A stretch of DNA of 6,276 nt. Source: Pseudomonadota bacterium. GTDB taxonomy: Bacteria; Pseudomonadota; Zetaproteobacteria; Mariprofundales; Mariprofundaceae. Both the position numbers and the translations under genes were made by a program. The stretch covers positions 8,148-14,423 of the forward strand of contig NVTQ01000006.1 in the NCBI GenBank assembly GCA_002401635.1, given 5' to 3'. The notes under the pieces were generated by a model that saw nothing but the letters and a program-made list of their open reading frames with translations, did not search any database and was not told the DNA's origin. Below, in pieces: positions 1-5,703 of the stretch. Each line of letters begins with the position of its first letter. Position 1 is the first letter of the stretch.

Positions 1-423
1 GAATCTCAATATTGTTCAGACATGATGATAGACGACTGGCATGCATTAATTGCCAACATTAAAGCTGGTGATTCTGCAACTGCTAATATGGAGAAATGGG
101 ATCCTAAAACTTGGCCGAAAGAGGCCAAGGGTGTTGGTACTGCTGCTGCACCTCGTGGAGCTCTTGGGCATTGGATTCGCATCAAAGATGGCAAAATTGA
201 AAACTACCAATGTGTTGTTCCAACAACTTGGAATGGTTCGCCACGTGACCCCGCAGGAAATATTGGTGCATTTGAAGCTGCCTTGATGGGTACGCCTGTT
301 GAACGCCCTGAAGAGCCAGTTGAAATCCTTCGAACCCTTCACAGTTTTGACCCTTGTCTTGCTTGCTCAACACATGTGATGAGTGAAGAAGGTGAAGAAA
401 TTGTAAGTGCTAAGGTGCGCTAA
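1..423 (+). CDS. hupL: [NiFe]-hydrogenase large subunit, C-terminal part (5' truncated)
   Basis: The reading frame is open from base 1, so the gene starts upstream; only the last 140 residues are present. They form the C-terminal part of the large (catalytic) subunit of an uptake [NiFe]-hydrogenase, which oxidises H2 at a Ni-Fe site. Visible hallmarks are APRGALGHW (bases about 148-174) and the C-terminal metal-binding motif DPCLACSTH at 349-375, whose two cysteines (355-357, 364-366) are the expected Ni/Fe ligands. Fifteen residues follow the motif's histidine and end in Val-Arg. In this family that tail is removed by a dedicated protease after nickel insertion, and a candidate protease (hupD) lies downstream. 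The frame is intact. Family assignment is very secure; the symbol could equally be hyaB or hoxG by other naming schemes. Confidence 0.97.
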   Translation, partial: ESQYCSDMMIDDWHALIANIKAGDSATANMEKWDPKTWPKEAKGVGTAAAPRGALGHWIRIKDGKIENYQCVVPTTWNGSPRDPAGNIGAFEAALMGTPVERPEEPVEILRTLHSFDPCLACSTHVMSEEGEEIVSAKVR

Positions 424-442
424 AGTGGATGTGTATTTTTAT

Positions 443-466
443 GCAGGTGGTCGCATGATCACCTGC
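443..466 (+). other. Intercistronic hairpin between hupL and hupC
   Basis: A near-perfect inverted repeat: GCAGGTG pairs with CACCTGC, and G-T, T-A and C-G pairs continue the stem inward to a 4-nt loop. A T-run (436-440) precedes it and an A-run (468-474) follows, so the stem could extend by A-U pairs. There is no downstream T-tract, so it does not look like an intrinsic terminator. Its position just after the hupL stop and before the hupC ribosome binding site suggests an RNA stem that protects the 3' end of the abundant hupSL message or tunes hupC expression. That role is inferred. Confidence 0.55.
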
Positions 467-491
467 CAAAAAAATAAAAGGAGGAATAGTC

Positions 492-1208
492 ATGTCAGAC
501 ACGTCAATTACAACTGATACATCGCATGATATCGTTAAACGTACAGAATCTGTCTATGTTTATGAAGCGCCCGTACGCCTTTGGCACTGGGTAAATGCTT
601 TGGCAATTACAGTGTTATGTATATCAGGTTACTTTATTGGTAGCCCGTTACCGACGATGCCAGGTGACCCAAGCTCAAGCTTTTTGATGGGGTATATTCG
701 TTTTGCACATTTTGCTGCGGGTTATGTTTTAGCGGTTGGACTTATCGGACGGATTTATTGGGCATTTGTGGGCAACCATCATGCGAAACAATTGTTCATC
801 CCTCCTTTTACTAAGGAAAATATCAAAGGGGCTATTCACGAAGCTCGTTGGTATGCGTTCTTGGAAAAGGAATCCGTTAAATGTGTGGGTCACAATCCTC
901 TAGCGATGTTTGCAATGTTTTTTATGTTTGTATTAGGCATTATCTTTATGATAATTACTGGGTTTGCGCTATACGGTGAAGGTACAGGCATGGGGTCATG
1001 GCAGTATAATATGTTCTCTTCTTGGGTTATTCCGCTGTTTGGACAAAGCCAAGATGTACATACTTTTCATCACCTAGGTATGTGGTTGATTATTATCTTT
1101 ATCATGGCGCATGTTTATGCCGCTATTCGTGAAGATATTATGTCTCGCCAAAGCATGGTTAGTACGATGATTAGTGGCTGGCGTATGTTCAAGGATGACC
1201 GTCCTTGA
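492..1208 (+). CDS. hupC: Ni/Fe-hydrogenase b-type cytochrome subunit
   Basis: This 238-residue integral membrane dihaem cytochrome b anchors the periplasmic hydrogenase and transfers electrons from its small subunit to quinone. Four hydrophobic segments are visible at roughly residues 34-50, 66-93, 137-161 and 195-213. Candidate haem ligands are His32 (RLWHW), His73 (RFAHFAAGY), His193/His194 (HTFHHLGMW) and His207 (MAHVYAAIRED), matching the family pattern; the 14-residue spacing 193-207 is the usual one within a helix-4 ligand pair. The HVYAAIREDI segment is highly characteristic of HupC/HyaC. The start is supported by GGAGG at 480-484, 7 nt before the ATG. It follows hupL after 68 nt, the normal order for uptake hydrogenases, and ends in a strong terminator, so it appears to be the last gene of the structural transcript. 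Length is typical for the family. Confidence 0.96.
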   Translation: MSDTSITTDTSHDIVKRTESVYVYEAPVRLWHWVNALAITVLCISGYFIGSPLPTMPGDPSSSFLMGYIRFAHFAAGYVLAVGLIGRIYWAFVGNHHAKQLFIPPFTKENIKGAIHEARWYAFLEKESVKCVGHNPLAMFAMFFMFVLGIIFMIITGFALYGEGTGMGSWQYNMFSSWVIPLFGQSQDVHTFHHLGMWLIIIFIMAHVYAAIREDIMSRQSMVSTMISGWRMFKDDRP

Positions 1209-1217
1209 TTTAACAAG

Positions 1218-1244
1218 TTTGAACACCTCCCCCTGATGTTCAAA
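1218..1244 (+). repeat. Inverted repeat with C-rich loop after hupC
   Basis: Eight-base perfect arms, TTTGAACA (1218-1225) and TGTTCAAA (1237-1244), enclose an 11-nt loop containing CCTCCCCC. It begins 9 nt after the hupC stop and ends 3 nt before the terminator stem, giving tandem hairpins at the end of this transcript. The loop resembles an anti-Shine-Dalgarno sequence, but no function can be shown from sequence alone. Confidence 0.45.
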
Positions 1245-1247
1245 GTA

Positions 1248-1276
1248 GGCGGCATGGTTTCATGCCGCCTTTTTTT
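1248..1276 (+). terminator. Rho-independent terminator after hupC
   Basis: A perfect 9-bp G+C-rich stem (GGCGGCATG at 1248-1256, CATGCCGCC at 1261-1269) with a GTTT loop is followed directly by seven T residues (1270-1276). This is a textbook intrinsic terminator, 39 nt after the hupC stop. It separates the structural genes from the next gene and implies that downstream genes need their own promoter. Confidence 0.93.
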
Positions 1277-1308
1277 GTGAAGTTAGTATATATATGAGGA
1301 GTAGTGAT

Positions 1309-2259
1309 TTGGATAACAAAGAAGCTTTAGTACTTTTTGATCGCTTAAAAACGATTGATATTCCGCCAAGCAAGGAAGAATTTGAGTCTATATTGAATAA
1401 TAAGGCTGCATTGCTACCACTTCTTCTTACTGAAGTTGATAGTTTTATAGAATCGCCAAGTCACGTTGAAGGCTATGGCGAAACATATATTCGGCATACG
1501 CTTGCCATATTCTTACTGGCGCATTTCCGCGAAAAAAGCTTCTATCCAAAAATCATTCAATTAATATCGAAACCTGGCGATCAAATTATCAATTTAACAG
1601 GTGAAGTATTTAGTGAGGCTCTAGGTAGAATTTTAGCGTCTGTTTTTGATGGTGACTTATCACCCCTTCAAGATGTCATCGAGAATAAGAAATTAAATCC
1701 TTGGATCCGTGCAGGTGCATTAGATACTTTCATGGTACTCTGGAAAGAGGATGTTCTTTCACGTGAACAAGTAATTTCTTATTTGCGTGAGTTATTGCTT
1801 CATAAGTTAGAAAAAGAGCCTAGTTATGTTTGGGATGCGGTGGCTTTAATTGCCTATGATTTGCACCCCAAAGAATTAGAAAGAGACTTATTAACAGCAA
1901 TCAAGGCAAAACTTATTGAACCCGTTGTACTAAGTGAGGAGTCATTAGCAGATTGCTTGGCTCAACCGTTTCAAGATGCGCTTAAGCACAAAGAAAATGT
2001 AGTGGATGGATTTATCAAAGCACCATGCGAAGAGCTGAGCTGGTGGCTCTATCCAGACAGAAAACTTTTACAAAAAGGCAAAGATTATGAAAGTCTAGAT
2101 GTCCCTATTGTTGATAAAGATGTTATTCCAGGTGAACGTGTTGCGCCAATGGGGTGGCGTTCGGCAACCGTTGTGCGTGGTTCAAAAAAGCTTGGAAGAA
2201 ATGAACCTTGTTTCTGTGGTAGTGGCAAGAAGTATAAAAAATGCTGCCTTAATCAATAA
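1309..2259 (+). CDS. DUF1186-like protein with C-terminal SEC-C motif
   Basis: The predicted protein has 316 residues, is soluble and mostly helical, with no signal peptide or membrane span. The body resembles the DUF1186 family, whose function is unknown; the best-matching stretch includes LAIFLLAHFRE and EALGRILASVFDGDLSPL. The last 23 residues are a SEC-C motif (GRNEPCFCGSGKKYKKCC; Cys301, 303, 312, 313), a small zinc-binding tail first described at the C-terminus of SecA and found on many unrelated proteins. I chose the TTG start at 1309 because GAGGAG (1296-1301) lies 7 nt upstream. The in-frame ATG at 1294 would add five residues but has no ribosome binding site and would place that motif inside the gene. 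The gene lies between the hupC terminator and the hupD promoter region and has no evident hydrogenase role. A link through SecA, translation or metal handling would be guesswork. Sampled lines look slightly more A+T-rich than hupL. Confidence 0.85.
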   Translation: MDNKEALVLFDRLKTIDIPPSKEEFESILNNKAALLPLLLTEVDSFIESPSHVEGYGETYIRHTLAIFLLAHFREKSFYPKIIQLISKPGDQIINLTGEVFSEALGRILASVFDGDLSPLQDVIENKKLNPWIRAGALDTFMVLWKEDVLSREQVISYLRELLLHKLEKEPSYVWDAVALIAYDLHPKELERDLLTAIKAKLIEPVVLSEESLADCLAQPFQDALKHKENVVDGFIKAPCEELSWWLYPDRKLLQKGKDYESLDVPIVDKDVIPGERVAPMGWRSATVVRGSKKLGRNEPCFCGSGKKYKKCCLNQ

Positions 2260-2328
2260 ATAATGCGCTTTGTAAACTTTATTTACAACTTTGAAAAAGA
2301 GGATGCGGAAGTGATAAATTCAGGATTT

Positions 2329-2334
2329 TATAAT
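2329..2334 (+). promoter_or_regulatory. Possible sigma-70 -10 box (TATAAT)
   Basis: A perfect TATAAT consensus in the non-coding stretch upstream of hupD, directly abutting the left arm of a 16-bp inverted repeat. No good -35 element lies 16-18 nt upstream, so a promoter here would need an activator. A second weak candidate is TTGAAA (2291-2296) with GATAAA (2313-2318), spacing 16. In A+T-rich DNA such matches can arise by chance. Confidence 0.3.
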
Positions 2335-2377
2335 ATACTAAGTATCCATGATATTTCCTGACATGGATACTTAGTAT
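2335..2377 (+). repeat. Perfect 16-bp inverted repeat upstream of hupD
   Basis: The arms ATACTAAGTATCCATG (2335-2350) and CATGGATACTTAGTAT (2362-2377) are exact reverse complements around an 11-nt spacer. No T-tract follows immediately, so terminator function for the preceding gene is doubtful. It could be an operator or activator site for the hupD promoter, a 5' leader hairpin, or a weak transcription barrier. Its centre (about 2356) is roughly 125 bp upstream of the start site implied by the sigma-54-like element, a usual distance for an enhancer-binding site. The repeat is certain; its function is inferred. Confidence 0.75.
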
Positions 2378-2454
2378 CACAATCATAGTAGCTTTTCTTT
2401 TTTAAACCTTAAAAATATGCTACAAATTAACAGTTTTCATTAAATTACCCTTAA

Positions 2455-2470
2455 TGGCAGCGACTATGCT
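2455..2470 (+). promoter_or_regulatory. Putative sigma-54 (-24/-12) promoter for hupD operon
   Basis: TGGCAGCGACTATGCT matches the sigma-54 consensus TGGCAC-N5-TTGCW at 9 of 11 defined positions, with the invariant GG (2456-2457) and GC (2468-2469) at the correct 10-nt spacing. Transcription would start near 2480, about 30 nt before the hupD start and ahead of its ribosome binding site. Hydrogenase operons in several Proteobacteria are driven by sigma-54 with NtrC-type activators (HoxA, HupR), so the context is apt. The window contains no regulator gene to confirm this. Confidence 0.5.
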
Positions 2471-2509
2471 CTGTTGTTTAATAGTTATGCGTGCTGATGG
2501 AGGGTGCTT

Positions 2510-3217
2510 GTGAGCGAACAGAAAAAGGTACTGGTTTTGGGTATCGGTAATATTCTCTGGGCTGATGAAGGTTTTGGCGTGCGTACGCTCGAATTTTTAC
2601 AAAGTCATTATGAGTTCCCAGGTTACGTAACGCTCTTGGACGGTGGTACGCAGGGTGTGTATTTGGTTCAAGATGTTAGGGATGCTGATGTATTAATTGT
2701 GTTTGATGCTATTGATTATGGCTTAGAACCCGGCACGATGAAAATCATTGAAAATGAAGATGTTCCCAAGTTTATGGGCGCTAAGAAAGTAAGCCTTCAC
2801 CAGACTGGGTTTCAGGAAGTCCTGGCACTTGCAGACATGATGGGCGATTACCCTGAACAAATTATCCTTATTGGCGTTCAGCCTGAGCATATTGAAGATT
2901 TTGGTGGAAGTTTACTGCCTATGGTGAAAGCTCAAATTGAACCTGCTGTTGAGAAAGCATTGGCATTCATGGATGCCAATGGCATTACCTATAGCAAACG
3001 AGCAGAGCCTTTTAAGCCAAGCAACTTTAGTGAAGATTCGATTTTAACTATGGATAATTATGAGAAAGGAAGACCCAGTGAAGAGCAGGCATGTCGCATG
3101 GGAGATGATCGAATTTTGACATCTGATGAATTTAGAGTCACAGAGCCAGAGTTAGCAGACGTTGGTAGTAGCCCTATGAATGTCGATGTTGATCATCATT
3201 TGGATAAATACCGCTAA
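2510..3217 (+). CDS. hupD: Hydrogenase maturation endopeptidase (HupD/HyaD/HybD family)
   Basis: This cytoplasmic protease removes the C-terminal tail of the hydrogenase large subunit after nickel insertion, locking the metal site and allowing export. The N-terminus reads VLVLGIGNILWADEGFGVR, the family signature. Using the chosen start, Glu20, Asp66 (VFDAIDYG) and His97 (SLHQTG) have the same 46- and 31-residue spacings as the nickel-binding Glu16/Asp62/His93 of E. coli HybD. I chose GTG at 2510 because GGAGG (2499-2503) is 6 nt upstream; an in-frame GTG at 2504 overlaps the end of the GGAGGG run (2499-2504). The product is 235 residues, longer than HybD (about 164). The extra C-terminal 70 residues are hydrophilic and contain YEKGRPSEEQACRMGDDR, a stretch I believe recurs in HupD-type proteases. 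The stop overlaps the next start (TAATG), so hupD and hupF are translationally coupled. Confidence 0.95.
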   Translation: MSEQKKVLVLGIGNILWADEGFGVRTLEFLQSHYEFPGYVTLLDGGTQGVYLVQDVRDADVLIVFDAIDYGLEPGTMKIIENEDVPKFMGAKKVSLHQTGFQEVLALADMMGDYPEQIILIGVQPEHIEDFGGSLLPMVKAQIEPAVEKALAFMDANGITYSKRAEPFKPSNFSEDSILTMDNYEKGRPSEEQACRMGDDRILTSDEFRVTEPELADVGSSPMNVDVDHHLDKYR

Positions 3218-3534
3218 TGTGCCTAGGGATTCCAATGCAAGTTGTTACTGTACTTAGTGAACATGTCGCGCACTGCCAAGGTATGGGGCAACAAAAGAAC
3301 ATTGATATGAATCTTGTTGGTCAGCAGCTTGTTGGTACATGGGTGATTACTTTTCTTGATGCAGCAAGAGAAGTGGTTGATGAGAATCAAGCTTTGCAAG
3401 TTACAAATGCACTTGAGGCAGTGAATTTAGCTATGAGCAATGATACTACAGGTATTGATAGTTTGTTTTCCGATATTATTGAACGCGGTCCTCAATTGCC
3501 CCCACACTTACAAGCTGAAGTAAATAAGGAGTAA
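3217..3534 (+). CDS. hupF: Hydrogenase maturation chaperone HupF (HypC family)
   Basis: This 105-residue HypC/HupF/HybG-family protein begins with the diagnostic MCLGIP; Cys2 is the residue that in HypC binds the iron precursor and contacts the large-subunit precursor. The beta-barrel core occupies about residues 1-75. The extra C-terminal part, with a DIIERGPQLPPHL segment, is typical of HupF rather than general HypC, which usually has 80-90 residues. HupF in Rhizobium is reported to help stabilise and mature the large subunit, especially in the presence of oxygen. The start codon overlaps the hupD stop by one base. Its place inside the hupD-J operon, not a hyp operon, supports HupF over the general HypC chaperone, though both names would be defensible. 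Confidence 0.92.
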   Translation: MCLGIPMQVVTVLSEHVAHCQGMGQQKNIDMNLVGQQLVGTWVITFLDAAREVVDENQALQVTNALEAVNLAMSNDTTGIDSLFSDIIERGPQLPPHLQAEVNKE

Positions 3535-3539
3535 TACAA

Positions 3540-3971
3540 ATGTATACACCATTGATTGATGAAATGATTGAAAAATACGAATATCCAGTGCTAACTGAGG
3601 AGGCTTTAGAAGCCTTTCAAAAGAAGCACCATGATGTGGTCTTGTTCTTTACTGAAAATGCAAACAATTACCCTGAAAGTAATGATGTGGCGATTATTCT
3701 CCCTGAGATTATGAAGTCATTTGAAGGGCGAATTACAGCCGCTGTTGTAAGCCGTGAAAGTGAGCGCCCACTGCAACGCCGCTACCGTTTTAAAGGTTAC
3801 CCAGCATTGGTATTTTTGCGTGATGGCGAATATGTGGGAACTATTTCTAAAGTGCGTGACTGGCTTGAGTATATTGATGAATTTAAAACCATGTTGGCAA
3901 CTTCGCCAACACCCCCACCTGCATTTGATTTGGATAAAATTTGCCCTGGCTCTGCGCCAGTCAAAGTTTAA
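3540..3971 (+). CDS. hupG: Hydrogenase accessory protein HupG/HyaE (thioredoxin-fold, no CxxC)
   Basis: A 143-residue cytoplasmic protein of the HupG/HyaE family, which adopts a thioredoxin-like fold and is thought to act as a chaperone for the hydrogenase small subunit before Tat export. The fold is recognisable from HHDVVLFFTENANN (about 30-43), where a redox CxxC would lie in a true thioredoxin but is absent, and from RFKGYPALVFLRDGEYVG (83-100), with the cis-proline-type Pro88 and the following strand and glycine turn. It therefore should not catalyse disulfide exchange. The only cysteine is Cys135 in the Pro-rich tail. The start is supported by AAGGAG (3526-3531), 8 nt upstream. It lies 5 nt after hupF and 11 nt before hupH, the standard order. 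Confidence 0.88.
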   Translation: MYTPLIDEMIEKYEYPVLTEEALEAFQKKHHDVVLFFTENANNYPESNDVAIILPEIMKSFEGRITAAVVSRESERPLQRRYRFKGYPALVFLRDGEYVGTISKVRDWLEYIDEFKTMLATSPTPPPAFDLDKICPGSAPVKV

Positions 3972-3982
3972 GGAGCTTTAAG

Positions 3983-4849
3983 ATGACTGAAATTAGTATT
4001 CCCATTACTTCCATTGGTGTTGGCTCGCAGCCTGTAGATGAAGATAGTAAAACCTTAGAGTTTATTCCTATGCCGCATGAGATGAGTGTGTTTGAAGTAT
4101 CGAATATGCCCGAGCCTGAAGATGTAGAAAACCTAAAAGAAGGCATGCAGGCTCTACGTTTGGTGCGCGATGCACTCAAGGGCTATAAGATGAATGATAA
4201 GCTCACAATGATTGATATTACGGATTTAGATGATCAAAATCGTGCATGGGTAAATACGATGCTTGGTCATGGTGAAGTCAGTGTGATTTATCAAGGTGGT
4301 ACGCGAACTGAAATTCAAGAGTCTGTATTTGCTGGCGTTTGGCGGATTATTTATTTGGATCCGAATAGAAATATTGTCAAAGATTTTATTGAAATTGCAA
4401 GTATCCCAGAGCTAGTGAAAAACTCTTCCTTTGTTAAAGCGAAAACCAAACTTGAATATGATTTAAATAACTTACCTGAACGGGTGATGAATGCACCAGC
4501 ATTGATTACTGAACTTAATGATAAGGTGGCAACATGGAAAGAAGGTGATGAACCTCATGTCATTAATTTCAGTCTGCTACCGCAGACTGAAGAAGACTTG
4601 GTGTTTTTAGACCAACTCTTGGGTTCAGGTCCCGTTGTTATTTTGTCGCGTGGTTATGGCAACTGCCGTATTGCTTGTACTAAAACCAAAAATGTATGGT
4701 GGGTGAAGTATTTTAATTCTGAAGATAAGTTGATTTTGGATACGCTGGAAATCAGTGCAATTCCTGCGGTGGCTTGCGCAGCAGAAGAAGATATTAGAGA
4801 TAGTTATGATCGCTTTGTTGAAGTCATGGAATTATACGACAATGAGTAA
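3983..4849 (+). CDS. hupH: Hydrogenase expression/formation protein HupH/HyaF
   Basis: A 288-residue soluble accessory protein of the HupH/HyaF family, implicated in maturation of uptake hydrogenase under oxic conditions and in processing of the small subunit; its biochemistry is not well defined. The C-terminal two thirds show an internal duplication. Residues about 93-146 (LGHGEVSV, VWRIIYLD, IEIASIPELV) and 213-265 (LGSGPVVI, VWWVKYFN, LEISAIPAVA) align as two copies of the HupH C-terminal domain. The N-terminal 60 residues are acidic and proline-rich. I chose ATG at 3983 because AAGGAG (3970-3975) is 7 nt upstream; the frame extends to an ATG at 3941, but that lies inside hupG and has no ribosome binding site. 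The stop overlaps the hupI start by 8 nt. Confidence 0.93.
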   Translation: MTEISIPITSIGVGSQPVDEDSKTLEFIPMPHEMSVFEVSNMPEPEDVENLKEGMQALRLVRDALKGYKMNDKLTMIDITDLDDQNRAWVNTMLGHGEVSVIYQGGTRTEIQESVFAGVWRIIYLDPNRNIVKDFIEIASIPELVKNSSFVKAKTKLEYDLNNLPERVMNAPALITELNDKVATWKEGDEPHVINFSLLPQTEEDLVFLDQLLGSGPVVILSRGYGNCRIACTKTKNVWWVKYFNSEDKLILDTLEISAIPAVACAAEEDIRDSYDRFVEVMELYDNE

Positions 4850-5069
4850 TGAGACTTTTTTCAATTCTTATGGTGGCAATGGCGATAAGATTGAAGATGC
4901 GACAATATTGGAGTGCAAAATTTGCTGGCATCAATATAAACCTGATGAAGGTGATACATATTGGCAAATTGAACCAGGGACACCATTTTCTGAGTTGCCA
5001 GATCATTGGAAATGCCCAGAATGTGACGGCAGAAAAGAAGACTTTATGGTTGTATTAAGAGATACATAA
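4842..5069 (+). CDS. hupI: Rubredoxin, hydrogenase-associated
   Basis: A 75-residue rubredoxin. Two knuckles, Cys25/Cys28 (ECKICW) and Cys58/Cys61 (KCPECD), would bind one iron, with the typical YKPDEGD and PGTPFSELPDHW segments between them. Tyr32 and the Pro-Gly-Thr-Pro-Phe loop are characteristic. Hydrogenase-linked rubredoxins (HupI/HoxR) are thought to supply or buffer electrons during maturation in air, possibly protecting the small-subunit iron-sulfur clusters. The first 20 residues are a short N-terminal extension compared with minimal rubredoxins (about 53 residues), as expected for HupI. The ATG at 4842 overlaps the hupH stop by 8 nt (ATGAGTAA) and has no strong ribosome binding site, so it is probably translationally coupled to hupH. 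The longer open frame upstream of this ATG runs through hupH and is not used. Confidence 0.94.
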   Translation: MSNETFFNSYGGNGDKIEDATILECKICWHQYKPDEGDTYWQIEPGTPFSELPDHWKCPECDGRKEDFMVVLRDT

Positions 5070-5070
5070 G

Positions 5071-5703
5071 ATGCTTTTAAAGTCTTTGACCCCTATGGGC
5101 GCAGCTTATCATCTGGAGCAGTTGTATGATGATATTCGGGTAACCCGAATGGCTGATATTCCTATCCTTAATGATAAGTTGAAGGTTCAAGCTGTTGGCT
5201 TCCGAGAATGGAATAACCATGTGCTCGGGGTTTTGATTACACCATGGTTTATGAATCTGATGTTATTGCCAACCGAGGAAGCGGACTGGTCAACTTATGG
5301 CATTGGTAGTAAACATAATTATACATTTGAAGCGGGCGCTTTCGAGTTTATTGTGGGAGAAGAAGAAAATCTGGGTAAATACATGAGCTGTTCAATGTTT
5401 TCACCCATGTTTGACTTTTCAAACCATGAGGGTGCTGTGCAAACAGCAGAAGCTATTGTCACAGGTATGTTCAAAGAAGAAAATAAAGAGGTTCTACAGT
5501 CGCAAAGCCTAACCAAAGATGATGAAGTGATAGAGGGTGATCAGACTAGTATAACTGAAACGGTACTTGAGGGTGCGCAGGTGATTAGTCAGCTAACCCA
5601 AAAAAATATGGAAAAGCCGTTATCACGACGGGACTTATTGCGCGGCAGCTTTTTACGCAAGCAACCTAAAAATACAGAAAAGGCAGGAGAAGAAAATGCT
5701 TAA
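5071..5703 (+). CDS. hupJ: [NiFe]-hydrogenase assembly chaperone HupJ (HybE family)
   Basis: A 210-residue protein of the HybE/HupJ family. E. coli HybE is a chaperone tied to the Tat-exported small subunit, preventing premature export. The family core covers about residues 10-135, including LEQLYDDIRVTRMADIPILND, VQAVGF, VLITPWFMNLMLLP and YMSCSMFSPMFDFSNHEGA. A low-complexity acidic linker follows (about 136-178). The C-terminus contains SRRDLLRGSFL (residues 185-195), resembling a twin-arginine motif but with no hydrophobic segment after it, so it is not a signal peptide. The start is one base after the hupI stop, with only a weak AAGAGA (5057-5062) upstream; an in-frame ATG at 5095 is an alternative but would trim residues next to the core. 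The stop overlaps the next start by 8 nt. Confidence 0.9.
   Translation: MLLKSLTPMGAAYHLEQLYDDIRVTRMADIPILNDKLKVQAVGFREWNNHVLGVLITPWFMNLMLLPTEEADWSTYGIGSKHNYTFEAGAFEFIVGEEENLGKYMSCSMFSPMFDFSNHEGAVQTAEAIVTGMFKEENKEVLQSQSLTKDDEVIEGDQTSITETVLEGAQVISQLTQKNMEKPLSRRDLLRGSFLRKQPKNTEKAGEENA

Noticed and set aside
6..342. Minus-strand open frames opposite the large-subunit gene (6-194, 46-342)
   Set aside because: They lie wholly opposite the strongly conserved HupL coding frame, show no recognisable protein features, and have no start-site support.
2270..2288. Small inverted repeat TTGTAAA/TTTACAA just after the SEC-C gene as a terminator
   Set aside because: The 7-bp stem is A+T-rich and is not followed by a T-tract, so it is too weak to call; it may arise by chance in A+T-rich DNA.
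2388..2423. GTAGC...GCTAC inverted repeat with T-run and A-run inside
   Set aside because: Only five outer bases pair well and the interior is simple A/T sequence; not enough for a feature.
3540..3971. HupG as an active thioredoxin
   Set aside because: The CxxC redox pair is missing at the expected position, which fits the HyaE/HupG chaperone family instead.
3941..3982. Longer N-terminus for HupH starting at 3941
   Set aside because: It would overlap the end of hupG and has no ribosome binding site, while the ATG at 3983 has AAGGAG at ideal spacing.
3961..4179. Minus-strand open frame opposite the hupG/hupH junction
   Set aside because: Overlaps the clear HupH frame and its ribosome binding site; no domain or start signal.
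4755..4841. Longer N-terminus for the rubredoxin starting at 4755
   Set aside because: These codons are an out-of-frame reading of hupH; the ATG at 4842 gives a normal HupI length and an operon-type overlap.
5623..5700. HupJ C-terminus as a genuine Tat signal peptide
   Set aside because: It is at the end of the protein and has no hydrophobic region or cleavage site; only a motif resemblance remains.
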